A stretch of 64,000 bases of DNA from Bacillota bacterium (GTDB lineage: Bacteria > Bacillota > Clostridia > Christensenellales > JAEXRW01), in contig JAEXRW010000031.1 of NCBI GenBank assembly GCA_023454175.1, forward strand, positions 1 through 64,000. The letters are read 5' to 3'. The notes below the pieces were generated by a model that saw only the letters and a list, made by a program, of their open reading frames with translations, was not told where the DNA came from and ran no database searches. A program made the translations under genes and the position numbers. This document shows, piece after piece, positions 29,401 to 36,359 of this stretch; positions within the stretch are counted from its first letter, which is position 1; each line of letters starts with the position of its first letter.

Positions 29401-29921
29401 AATTGCCCTTTGCCTTCCGCCATCCCCACGCGCTCATATCCCATCCGCACCAGTGCCGGGGCGATGATATCATAATCCAGGGATGCGCCCTCTTCGATGG
29501 TGACGACGGATGCCAGGTAATTTTCGCTGGGCGGCATCAGCGCGCGCACCGCCTGCTGGGAGCATACGATGAACCTGGGCCGGTCAAACAAGATTTTGCC
29601 GATGGCGGAGATGCGCAGGGAGGCCGCCTCCAGGCTGTGGGCGATGCTCTGGCGCAGTTCCACATCCCTCCCCGGCAGGAATATGACGCTGCCCGCAGCC
29701 GCCTCCAGGTCTCCCGCCAGCCTGCGCGCTTCAAAGTCGCTCTCCAGGATGAAGCACATCGTCCTGCCGCACGCCTCCTGGAGGGCGGTAACGATGGGGA
29801 TCTTCGTATTTTCGGGCAGGCCAAAGACCGGGAAAGGCGATTGCCTGCCCCGTATGGATTCTGCCAGCGCCTTGAAATGGGCGCTTTGTGTGATCAGCCT
29901 TGATACGGCATCCTGTCCGAT
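26439..29921 (-). CDS. mfd: Transcription-repair coupling factor Mfd (probable AUC start)
   Basis: Displaces RNA polymerase stalled at lesions and recruits UvrA. UvrB-like N-terminal domains, RNAP-interaction domain (TFDTFAELKKGDHIVHEHHGIGIY) and RecG-like helicase (Walker A GDVGYGKTEVAQRAAF, DEEQRFGV, TLTATPIPRTMEMSL) are present. The first ATG (29759) gives 1106 residues and lacks ~50 N-terminal residues of the family. The frame continues upstream to the pth stop and encodes a matching stretch (HFKALAESIRG, FGLPENTKIPIV) with no ATG, GTG or TTG. ATC at 29921 has GAGGTG 9 nt upstream and yields 1160 residues, the usual size. CTG at 29897 is an alternative. The frame begins 3 bp after pth. 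Confidence 0.93.
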   Translation of the reverse strand: MGQDAVSRLITQSAHFKALAESIRGRQSPFPVFGLPENTKIPIVTALQEACGRTMCFILESDFEARRLAGDLEAAAGSVIFLPGRDVELRQSIAHSLEAASLRISAIGKILFDRPRFIVCSQQAVRALMPPSENYLASVVTIEEGASLDYDIIAPALVRMGYERVGMAEGKGQFSIRGGIMDLFPVQSETAYRMELFSDEVEFIRELDILTQRSGSTVEKITVLPATEAPLDELSSSHAADRLLHLSRTAGGKAGNRLEECAYKLLEGGTFEGAEGMISILYEKHGSFLSYLPNDTLICLDEPLRLKESGDLEDELFARHCTQMLENGEIASEQCRQYVSIDMLFSEASKYQTLLFSVLARPYAMFRPAAGVQFEARVPAQYYGKMEALAQELAFYKQKQWRIILASPDDKRASQLQQLLQDNGAETVNLSGIDRSPAAGEAVIVAGDWRQGAEYSDIRLLLLTEKEIFGTIRQKKAKKAVQGRTFDTFAELKKGDHIVHEHHGIGIYNGLHTMKIDGKPRDFVQLQYAGGDKLYIPIDQIGRIQKYIGSDDTSPRMSRLGGGEWEKTKRKVAESIRDMAQDLITLYAAREQKPGHAYTPDTPWQKQFEDNFPYEETADQLQSISEIKKDMESGRIMDRLLCGDVGYGKTEVAQRAAFKAVSDSKQVAVLVPTTLLAQQHYNTFTERFSGFPVNIEMLSRFRSPTEQKKILKALREGNIDILIGTHALFGKGVKFKDLGLLIIDEEQRFGVEHKEKIKTLKQTVDVLTLTATPIPRTMEMSLIGIRDMSIIETPPEDRYPVQTYVMEYSDALAREAILKEMARGGQVYFVYNRVASMDRFAEYLKTLVPEAAVGMAHGQMDETQLENIMLDFYSGKYDVLLCSTIIESGLDIANANTLIIYDADKLGLAQLYQIRGRVGRSGRVAYAYFTFHKDKALTETAEKRLVAIREFTEFGAGFKIAMRDLQIRGAGNLLGSQQHGHMQSVGYEMYCRLMRDAVKTIKGEKVEEDSNDVAFTLPVEAHLPPNYIESEEQRIEIYKKIAGIRNEKERKDTEDELIDRFGLPPEPVANLMDVALLRAAAARSGIAAIGPHGGETVLQYSADAKPDVATLLDVMQKTKLDARLAASTPPSIRIRLRCGSVKETMEKLYLFIRELSVCMR

Positions 29922-29936
29922 CCTCTATTGCACCTC
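29919..29936 (-). promoter_or_regulatory. Ribosome site and putative AUC start codon of mfd
   Basis: Minus strand GAGGTG (29931-29936), 9 nt, then ATC (29919-29921). The site lies inside the last codons of pth, whose TAG stop falls between the two, so translation would be coupled. Confidence 0.55.
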
Positions 29937-30521
29937 GCTGCCTTTGGTATCTTTATCGTTTGAACCGTTGTACTGTTTCTGCGCCTCTTCCGGTCCCAGT
30001 TTGATGATGGTCTCCACCGCCTGCGCTGCCTTCTGCAGGCTCTCCTGCATCGCCCCGGTTTCCTCCTTGCTGAAAACGGAGAGCACGAAATCCGCCAGGT
30101 CCCATTCGGGCGGCGGCTTGTCGATGCCTACCCGCACCCGCGTGAAATCCTCGCTCTGCAGTTGGTAGATCACCGATTTCATCCCGTTGTGCGATCCCGC
30201 GCTGCCGCATTTGCGGATGCGCAGCCTGCCCAGGGGCAGGTCCACATCGTCATAGACCACCACCAGGTTGCAAAGGGGCAGCTTGTAGAATTTCACGATG
30301 TTCAGCACGGCTTCCCCGCTGCGGTTCATGAAAAGCTGGGGTTTGAGCAATATCACCTTTTCCCCCGCAAAGCTTCCTTCCCCGTATAACGAATCGAATC
30401 CGACCTTTTTGATAGGGATCCCCCATGCGGCGGAAAGCAGGTCCAGCACTTTGAATCCCGCGTTGTGGCGTGTGTTCTCGTAGTTTTTCCCTGGGTTCCC
30501 CAGTCCTGCGATGATATACAT
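29925..30521 (-). CDS. pth: Peptidyl-tRNA hydrolase
   Basis: Recycles peptidyl-tRNA released from stalled ribosomes. 198 residues. MYIIAGLGNPGKNYENTRHNAGF holds the catalytic His (TRHNAGF); YDDVDLPLGRLRIR and GSAGSHNGMKSV are the other conserved motifs. ATG start with GGAGCGGAAA upstream. It lies between glmU and mfd, as in many Firmicutes, and its stop codon is 3 bp before the proposed mfd start. Confidence 0.97.
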   Translation of the reverse strand: MYIIAGLGNPGKNYENTRHNAGFKVLDLLSAAWGIPIKKVGFDSLYGEGSFAGEKVILLKPQLFMNRSGEAVLNIVKFYKLPLCNLVVVYDDVDLPLGRLRIRKCGSAGSHNGMKSVIYQLQSEDFTRVRVGIDKPPPEWDLADFVLSVFSKEETGAMQESLQKAAQAVETIIKLGPEEAQKQYNGSNDKDTKGSEVQ

Positions 30522-30640
30522 TTTCCGCTCCTGCTTGTTGATATCTTATAAATCAGTCGATTGCCGATAACTTTGGTTCAATGCGCCCGGGCGTATAGGC
30601 CGTATAGAATCGGCGCTGCGGAGCGCCCCGTACCAGTATA

Positions 30641-32023
30641 TTATTTGCCCGATTTTTTAGCTTCCCGCATCGCCTTGATCTTCTGCGCCCAGCCTTCCTT
30701 GTTCACCTGCCGCTCACGCGCGATCGCCAGGGCCTCCCCGGGCACATCATTCGTAATGGTCGAACCGGCGGCCACATACGCGTCCTTCCCCACGGTAACG
30801 GGGGCCACCAGGTTGGCGTTGCAGCCGATGAATGCACCGTCCTCCACCTGCGTGCGGTGTTTGTAGACGCCGTCGTAATTGACGAAGATGCTCCCGCAGC
30901 CGATGTTGCACCCCTTGCCGATGGAGCCGTCCCCGATATAGGAGAGATGAGGCACCTTGCTGCCTTCCCCCACCGTGGAATTTTTGATCTCCACAAAATC
31001 GCCGATCCTGCACCCCGCGCTGATATTGCTGTTCGGCCGGAGGTAGGCATACGGCCCGATGGTGGTATTGTCCCCCACCCTGCTCTCCAGGATCACAGAG
31101 TTCTGGATCTTTACGCCGTTGCCGATGGCGGAGTCGCAGATGCGGCTCCCCGGGTACAGGATGCAGTCCTCGCCGATCTTAGAATCCCCCTCCAGCACCA
31201 CGCCCGGATAGATGGTGGTGTCCCGGCCGATCTCCACGTCGAAATCGATATAGGTGTTTTCCGGGTCTGTCAGCGTGACGCCCGCCTGCATATGGGCGGT
31301 GTTGATCCTGTGCGCCATGATGCGCTGCGCATCGGCCAGCTGCACACGGTCGTTGATCCCCATGCATTCGGCCGCGTCCGAAATGACCGCAGCCACCTTT
31401 TCGCCTGCCTTGGTGAGCATCTCGATGCAGTCCGTCAGGTAGTATTCACCCTGCGCGTTGTCGTTTTTCAGTTTTTCGATGCACTCCAGGAGTTTTTGGG
31501 TCTTGAAGCAGTAAACCGAACTGTTGACCTGCTTGATGCGTTTCTGTTCGTCTGTGCAGTCCCTGTCCTCGATGATCTTTTGGACGCATCCGTCCCGTAT
31601 CACGGCCCTGCCGTATCCGGCAGGATCCTCCATCGTAGCGGCCAGTACCGCGGCGGCCGTGTTTCTTACTGCGTTCAGCAGCTTTTCCACGGTGCCGGCG
31701 GTGATGAACGGCATGTCGCCGGCCAGGATGACCGTATGCTCAGGTCCTTTCTCCAGGTGCTCCCTGGCCATCATCACGGCATGTCCGGTGCCCAGCTGCT
31801 CCGCCTGCATGACGAAAACAGCCCTGTCTCCGATGGCTTCTCGGATCTCCTCATGCCCTTTTCCCACGATGATGACCGGTTTTGTTCCGCACGCCTCGTT
31901 TGCCGCTGCCATTACGTATTCCAAAATAGGCCTTCCGCACAGCCTGAAAAGCGGCTTGGGATGTTTGGACCTCATCCTTTTTCCTTCCCCCGCCGCCATG
32001 ATTACAGCCATTGCATTGCCCAT
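30641..32023 (-). CDS. glmU: Bifunctional UDP-N-acetylglucosamine pyrophosphorylase / glucosamine-1-phosphate acetyltransferase
   Basis: Makes UDP-GlcNAc for peptidoglycan. 460 residues from the ATG at 32023, which has GGAGG 8 nt upstream; the longer frame runs through the promoter and is rejected. The N-terminal uridylyltransferase domain has MAAGEGKRMRSKHPK and LAGDMPF. The C-terminal left-handed beta-helix acetyltransferase is made of hexapeptide repeats (IGPYAYLRPNSNISAGCRIGDFVEIKNST and onward). First gene of a probable glmU-pth-mfd-prsA transcript. Confidence 0.97.
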   Translation of the reverse strand: MGNAMAVIMAAGEGKRMRSKHPKPLFRLCGRPILEYVMAAANEACGTKPVIIVGKGHEEIREAIGDRAVFVMQAEQLGTGHAVMMAREHLEKGPEHTVILAGDMPFITAGTVEKLLNAVRNTAAAVLAATMEDPAGYGRAVIRDGCVQKIIEDRDCTDEQKRIKQVNSSVYCFKTQKLLECIEKLKNDNAQGEYYLTDCIEMLTKAGEKVAAVISDAAECMGINDRVQLADAQRIMAHRINTAHMQAGVTLTDPENTYIDFDVEIGRDTTIYPGVVLEGDSKIGEDCILYPGSRICDSAIGNGVKIQNSVILESRVGDNTTIGPYAYLRPNSNISAGCRIGDFVEIKNSTVGEGSKVPHLSYIGDGSIGKGCNIGCGSIFVNYDGVYKHRTQVEDGAFIGCNANLVAPVTVGKDAYVAAGSTITNDVPGEALAIARERQVNKEGWAQKIKAMREAKKSGK

Positions 32024-32082
32024 GAATATATCCTCCCTTGTGCTCGTAAGCAAGCGGACCGCAGTCCGTCTGCACACCATGT

Positions 32083-32112
32083 ATTTTATTTCACATCCCA
32101 AAGAAGTGTCAA
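32083..32112 (-). promoter_or_regulatory. Promoter of glmU
   Basis: Minus strand TTGACA (32107-32112), 18-bp spacer, TAAAAT (32083-32088); start near 32076, ~50-nt leader. Confidence 0.7.
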
Positions 32113-32186
32113 TGTATATCCAAAAAGCGCTCCTGAACTCCCGGATAGCTGTTGGATCGTCGTTTGGCCATGGGCCGTTTAACACG

Positions 32187-32218
32187 AAAAACAGGAAAGC
32201 GCGATGCCTCCCTGTTTT
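32187..32218 (-). terminator. Terminator of spoVG
   Basis: Minus strand AAAACAGG, ~15-nt loop, CCTGTTTT, then T-rich. 8-bp stem, 45 bp after the spoVG stop and upstream of the glmU promoter. Confidence 0.7.
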
Positions 32219-32262
32219 CATAATAATGAATGATTCCGGCCAGAATTTGTTGGACCCGTCTT

Positions 32263-32529
32263 TCAGGATTCCTGTTCGCGCAGTTCGTCGAACCGTTCAA
32301 GGATGGCGCTCTGGATCCTTTCCCGCATGACTGAGTTGATGGAATGGGCGATATCCTTGAATTCCCCGTTTGGCGTTTTGCGGCTTGGCATGGCGATAAA
32401 ACATCCGCTGTGCCCCTGGATAATCTTGATGTCATGCACCACAAATTCATCGTCAAATGTCACGGAGGCTACCGCCTTCATTTTTCCATGCGTCACTACC
32501 CTCCGGATGCGAACGTCCGTGATATTGAT
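32263..32529 (-). CDS. spoVG: Septation/regulatory protein SpoVG (probable AUC start)
   Basis: Small conserved RNA/DNA-binding regulator of septation, sporulation and virulence genes. The core VTHGKMKAVASVTFDDEFVV and then HDIKIIQGHSG is typical. The first conventional start (GTG, 32496) would delete the conserved first strand. Directly upstream in frame the DNA encodes N-I-T-D-V-R-I-R-R-V, matching E-V-T-D-V-R-L-R-R-V of B. subtilis SpoVG, and the codon aligned with its initiator Met is ATC at 32529. GGTG lies 7 nt before it, and a TGA closes the frame two codons further up. With AUC the protein is 88 residues, normal size. Confidence 0.94.
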   Translation of the reverse strand: MNITDVRIRRVVTHGKMKAVASVTFDDEFVVHDIKIIQGHSGCFIAMPSRKTPNGEFKDIAHSINSVMRERIQSAILERFDELREQES

Positions 32530-32540
32530 AAAAAGTCACC
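32527..32540 (-). promoter_or_regulatory. Ribosome site and putative AUC start codon of spoVG
   Basis: Minus strand GAGGACGGTG (GGTG at 32537-32540), 7 nt, ATC (32527-32529). There is no ATG, GTG or TTG between the upstream in-frame TGA (32536-32538) and the conserved TDVRIRR segment. Confidence 0.65.
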
Positions 32541-32574
32541 GTCCTCATGAGATGTTATAGTTTTTAAATATTAT

Positions 32575-32601
32575 ATTCGCTGTTTCTGTCGTTTTACCTT
32601 T
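32575..32601 (-). promoter_or_regulatory. Candidate sigma-H promoter of spoVG
   Basis: Minus strand AAAGGTAAA (32593-32601), 13-bp spacer, CGAAT (32575-32579). It fits the sigma-H pattern RWAGGAWWT-N12-14-HGAAT with two mismatches in the -35. spoVG is the classic sigma-H gene of B. subtilis. A TATAAT overlaps the -10. Confidence 0.5.
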
Positions 32602-32688
32602 TTTTATACATATATAACATACAATTTTGTATTAATTGTTTCTTTTTTTACATAATGATTGCGGATATAATGCTAGTGTAAAAAGATA

Positions 32689-32718
32689 TTGATAAAGAGG
32701 GTTTTTTAAGCGTATAAT
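32689..32718 (+). promoter_or_regulatory. Promoter of murC
   Basis: TTGATA (32689-32694), 18-bp spacer, TATAAT (32713-32718), 55 bp before the start codon. A second TATAAT lies at about 32675 but has no -35. Confidence 0.65.
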
Positions 32719-32773
32719 GATTTGAAACTTTGTCGTCGCTCCGCCCCGGAGCGATTCCCATGAGGTGAAATAA

Positions 32774-34159
32774 ATGGCTCAGCCACACATCAGAGATTTC
32801 GTTGGTAAAAGGGTACACATCATTGGCATTTGCGGTGCAAGCCTTTGCGGCCTGGCCGAGATGCTTCGGGAAAAAGGATACACTGTCACCGGCTCGGATA
32901 AGGGAACCAATATTTTTACCCCCTACCTGGAGAAAATGGGTATCGACTTTGTCATCGGCCACGATGTAAAAAATGTGGTGGGTGCAGACATTGTCGTTTA
33001 CTCGGGCGCGGTCCCGGCCACCAACCCTGAACTGGTCTATGCACAGGAGCAAGGCATCCCCACCATGGAGCGTGCCACGCTGCTGGGCCAGCTCATGGCG
33101 GCATACCCGGTTTCCGTGGGCGTTTCAGGCTGCCATGGCAAAACGACCATCACGTCCATGATCGGCAAGATCCTGGTGGATGCGGATGTGGATGCCACCA
33201 TCCACGTCGGCGGCGTGCTGGATTTCCTGGGGGGCGGGGGTACGAGGATCGGCAGGGGCGATGTATTCGTCACCGAAGCCTGTGAATACCTCGACAGCTT
33301 TCTCCATTTCACCCCGACCGTCGCTGTGGTCAACAATATCGATGATGACCATCTGGATTATTTCAAAGGCGGCATCGAACAGATATACCGTTCTTTTGTG
33401 AATTATGCCAATCTCGTGCCCGATGACGGGATGCTTTTTTTGTGCGGGGACGAGGTGCTTGTCCGCCGTCTGGCGGATGAAGTGAAAAAGCCGCAGACGT
33501 TTTACGGTCTATCAAAGGAGTGCGACTATTCCGCCGGGGATGTCACGTATGACGATCTGGGGTGCGCCTCCTTCACCGCCCTGTATCGCGGCAAACCGCT
33601 CGGCAGGATATCGCTGAATATCCCGGGGGATTACAATATCGTAAACGCACTCGCTGCCATCGGTGTCACGCGCAGGATCGGTGTTCCCATGGAGGCCATA
33701 GCCGATTCCCTTTCCACCTATCACAGCGCCGAAAGGCGTTTCCAGTTGCACGGCGTCGTGGACGGCGTGAAGGTATACCACGACTTTGCCCACCATCCCA
33801 GCGCGGTGAAGGCCTGCCTCACGGCCGCCAAAAGGTTCAAGTACAATAAGCTCTGGGTGGTCTTCCAGTGTAATTCCTTTTCCCGCGCCAAAAAACTATT
33901 TGATAAGTTCGTTGAGTCCTTCGACCAGGCCGATGAGATCATCATCGCCGAGATCTTTCCCGGCCGCGAGGTGGATACGGGCATCATCCACGGCAGCGAC
34001 ATGTCCCGGGCCATCGCGGCGCGCGGCAAGGTCGCATCCTACATCGCCACATTCGAGGAGATCCGGGACTATTTGAAGCCCCGCTGGAAAGAGGGCGACA
34101 TGGTCCTCATGGTCGGCTCGGGCAACATCAACCAGCATGTATGGAAGATATTGAAGTAA
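32774..34159 (+). CDS. murC: UDP-N-acetylmuramate-L-alanine ligase
   Basis: Adds L-Ala to UDP-MurNAc, first amino-acid step of the peptidoglycan stem. 461 residues: N-terminal Rossmann domain (VHIIGICGASLCGLAEML), central ATPase domain with P-loop GCHGKTT (residues 119-125) and the Mur-family motifs EACEYLDSFL and NNIDDDHLDYF, and C-terminal ligase domain (YHDFAHHPSAVKACL, DFAHHP motif). The P-loop has Cys where most MurC have Thr (GTHGKTT). ATG start with GAGGTG 6 nt upstream. Divergent from spoVG, alone between promoter and terminator. Confidence 0.96.
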   Translation: MAQPHIRDFVGKRVHIIGICGASLCGLAEMLREKGYTVTGSDKGTNIFTPYLEKMGIDFVIGHDVKNVVGADIVVYSGAVPATNPELVYAQEQGIPTMERATLLGQLMAAYPVSVGVSGCHGKTTITSMIGKILVDADVDATIHVGGVLDFLGGGGTRIGRGDVFVTEACEYLDSFLHFTPTVAVVNNIDDDHLDYFKGGIEQIYRSFVNYANLVPDDGMLFLCGDEVLVRRLADEVKKPQTFYGLSKECDYSAGDVTYDDLGCASFTALYRGKPLGRISLNIPGDYNIVNALAAIGVTRRIGVPMEAIADSLSTYHSAERRFQLHGVVDGVKVYHDFAHHPSAVKACLTAAKRFKYNKLWVVFQCNSFSRAKKLFDKFVESFDQADEIIIAEIFPGREVDTGIIHGSDMSRAIAARGKVASYIATFEEIRDYLKPRWKEGDMVLMVGSGNINQHVWKILK

Positions 34160-34173
34160 CCGGCACAGCCATA

Positions 34174-34200
34174 AGCCCGCTTGACAGCGGGCTTTTTCTT
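34174..34200 (+). terminator. Terminator of murC
   Basis: AGCCCGCT, TGAC loop, AGCGGGCT, then TTTTCTTTT. Confidence 0.9.
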
Positions 34201-34276
34201 TTGTCCAGGAGTTCATGCGTTTGGCTGTTTGGATCAGGTTGGATGAGCAGAATGCTTGTTTCATCTCCGATGGCAA

Positions 34277-34302
34277 CAAAAAATCCACCGTTTGGGGTGG
34301 AT
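34277..34302 (-). terminator. Terminator of prs
   Basis: Minus strand ATCCACC, 6-nt loop, GGTGGAT, then six T. Confidence 0.88.
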
Positions 34303-34335
34303 CATTGCTGTCATATGGATTGATCGTAACTGTCC

Positions 34336-35349
34336 TTATTTCTCGTCGTCGTCATCCTGGTCCTGGATATCGTCGATCATCATCTGCACCGGCACGCTCT
34401 GGAAGAGCGGGCTCACGGCCTCCCGGTTGTGGATGCGCAGCACCGCCTCGCCGAAGAGCGGCGCCACGGATACCAGCTTGATCTTGCTGCATTTGCTTAC
34501 GTACTGGTTGTCCACCGAATCGGTGCTGATCACCATCTCGATGGGGCTTTCCTCGATGGCCTTCACGCCTTTTTCGCGCAGCAGCAGGTGCGAGAGGCAC
34601 GCATAGATCTTCTTTGCGCCCATTTCCTTCAGGGCGCGGGCCATGTCCACGATCGTCCCGCCCGATATGGTGAAGTCGTCCACGATCAGGCAGTTCTTGC
34701 CCTTCACGTTTCCGATGATGTCCAGCACACGCGCGTTTTCGTTGTGGTCTTCGCGCACCTTGTCGCCGATGGCCACGGGCAGCCCCAGGTATTTGGCGTA
34801 GCTGCGGGCGCGCTTTGCGTAGCCTGCGTCGGGGGATACGATGGTGAGGTTGTCGATGATGCCGAGTTCTTTGATGTGTTCGCAGAGGATGGGAAAGGAG
34901 AGCAGATGGTCGACAGGCTTTTTGAAAAATCCCTGTACCTGCGGGCTGTGCAGGTCCATGGTCACCACCCTGTCGGCGCCAGCCACCTCGATGCAGTCCG
35001 CGCACACCCGCGCTCGTATCGAAACGCGGGGTTCGTCCTTTTTATCGCCTTTGCCATATCCGAAATAAGGGATGATCGCGGTTACGGAGTTGCAGCTTGC
35101 CCTTTTGAAGGCGTCCATCCAGAAGAGAATTTCCACGAGTTCGTTGTTGGGGTTCATCCCGATGGGCTGTAGCAGGTACACATCCTTGTCTCTTACGGTC
35201 TCCATGATCCGGATGAAGATGTTGCCGTCCGAGAAGCATATCACTTCAGACTTGCCGAGTTCAGCGCCGATATACTTGCACATCTTCTTTGCAAAATTAT
35301 ATCCGCTGCTCCCGGCAAATATTTTGATATCCCCGTGAAGTGATATCAT
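34336..35349 (-). CDS. prs: Ribose-phosphate pyrophosphokinase, divergent type
   Basis: Makes PRPP from ribose 5-phosphate and ATP for nucleotide, His and Trp synthesis. 337 residues from the ATG at 35349, with GGAGG ~10 nt upstream. The PRPP-synthase fold is clear (IKIFAGSSGYNFAKKM, YFGYGKGDKKDEPRVSIRARV, DLHSPQVQGFF, PDAGYAKRARSYAKYL, PRPP loop CLIVDDFTISGGT). Several usually invariant positions differ, for example VDDFTISGGT in place of VDDMIDTAGT and GKGDKKDEPR in place of ARQDRKDQPR. The C-terminus is acidic (QDQDDDDEK). It lies outside its usual slot between glmU and pth. Confidence 0.9.
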   Translation of the reverse strand: MISLHGDIKIFAGSSGYNFAKKMCKYIGAELGKSEVICFSDGNIFIRIMETVRDKDVYLLQPIGMNPNNELVEILFWMDAFKRASCNSVTAIIPYFGYGKGDKKDEPRVSIRARVCADCIEVAGADRVVTMDLHSPQVQGFFKKPVDHLLSFPILCEHIKELGIIDNLTIVSPDAGYAKRARSYAKYLGLPVAIGDKVREDHNENARVLDIIGNVKGKNCLIVDDFTISGGTIVDMARALKEMGAKKIYACLSHLLLREKGVKAIEESPIEMVISTDSVDNQYVSKCSKIKLVSVAPLFGEAVLRIHNREAVSPLFQSVPVQMMIDDIQDQDDDDEK

Positions 35350-35445
35350 GTTGACCAGTCCTCCCCAAGTTATGCACGTCATTTATAAGGCATATAAATT
35401 CTAACACCATATACCCTCTCGCGCAACCCGAAATAACGATACTTC

Positions 35446-36279
35446 TTAAATTGAATTTAAAAGCGCTTCGATGGTCTCTTCCAATTCTTTGCAATCATTC
35501 CAGCCGTATCCAAGCGGTATCGTGTTCCGGGCGCTGTCGTGGTAGTCCGTTCCGCAGGTCGCATGGAGCCCGTACTTTTTTGCCAGCCGCAGGTACAGGT
35601 CCCTTTCGCCGGGGGAATGCTCGGGGTAAAACGCCTCGATACCCCACAATCCTTCGCCTTTCAGGGCCTGCAGCAGCTGTTCGAGTTCATAATCCTTCAG
35701 TTCCAGGTATTTCGGGTGCGCCAGCACCGCATAGCCGCCCTCCTGGCTTATCAGCTCGATGGCCCTGTGCGCCGTGATCTTCCTTTTGTACACATAGGCG
35801 GGCTTCCCGATGGCCAGGTATTTGTCGAAGGCCTCGGCCACATCCTGCACATATCCTTTTTTAAGCAGTACGCGTGCGATGTGCGGCCGGCCTATCACGC
35901 TTCCGGCAGCCTCTGCTTCCACCTCTTCCATCGTGATCTCCATCCCCATGCGCCTCAGCATTTCCACGATCCGGGGGTTTCTTTCCCCCCTGGCAGCGTT
36001 CAGGTTGCCGAATACCTTTTGGATGGCGCCGCTGTGGCCGATGCAGTAGCCCAGGATGTGCATCTCCTTTTCCGATTCCACAGAGAATTCCACGCCCGGG
36101 ATCACGCGGATACCGGCTTCCCTGGCGGCGGATATGCCCTCCTGCAGGCCCGCGATGGTGTCGTGGTCGGTGATGGCGATGCCGGCCAGTCCGGTCTCTT
36201 TTGCGAGCCGTACAGCCTCCCCGGGCTTCAATGCGCCGTCCGATGCGGTTGTATGCACATGCAGGTCGTATTTCTCCAA
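35446..36279 (-). CDS. PHP-domain phosphoesterase (RNase AM / nucleoside 3',5'-bisphosphate phosphatase type)
   Basis: 277 residues. The metal-binding PHP motifs are complete: DLHVHTTASDG at the start, TDHDT near residue 38, GVEFSVE, HILGYCIG, AHPKY and the C-terminal GTDYHD. This TrpH/YciV-like family releases 5'-nucleotides from short RNAs or 3',5'-bisphosphates; which substrate applies here is inferred only from similarity. Start TTG (36279) with AAGGG ~6 nt upstream. Downstream of ftsH, separated by a hairpin lacking a U-run, so probably partly co-transcribed. Confidence 0.87.
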   Translation of the reverse strand: MEKYDLHVHTTASDGALKPGEAVRLAKETGLAGIAITDHDTIAGLQEGISAAREAGIRVIPGVEFSVESEKEMHILGYCIGHSGAIQKVFGNLNAARGERNPRIVEMLRRMGMEITMEEVEAEAAGSVIGRPHIARVLLKKGYVQDVAEAFDKYLAIGKPAYVYKRKITAHRAIELISQEGGYAVLAHPKYLELKDYELEQLLQALKGEGLWGIEAFYPEHSPGERDLYLRLAKKYGLHATCGTDYHDSARNTIPLGYGWNDCKELEETIEALLNSI

Positions 36280-36299
36280 ACTTTGCCCTTTCCATGGAA

Positions 36300-36327
36300 T
36301 AGGGGCAGATACATGGTTCTGCCCCTA
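36300..36327 (-). other. Strong hairpin between ftsH and the PHP gene
   Basis: Minus strand TAGGGGCAGA, 8-nt loop, TCTGCCCCTA; 10-bp perfect stem. No U-run follows, so it is more likely an mRNA-stability or processing element than a terminator. Confidence 0.55.
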
Positions 36328-36359
36328 CTTGAAATCATATGATTGTTTTTTGCATGCAT

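Noticed and set aside
30612..30627. GGCGCT-GCGG-AGCGCC hairpin after glmU as a terminator
   Set aside because: No T-run follows on the minus strand and pth lies directly downstream; not called.
30857..32182. 441-codon plus-strand frame opposite glmU
   Set aside because: Mirror of the hexapeptide-repeat codons of GlmU; no family resemblance.
32263..32496. spoVG as a 5'-truncated pseudogene starting at GTG
   Set aside because: The missing N-terminal residues are encoded intact upstream with good conservation; a non-standard start explains the data better than decay.
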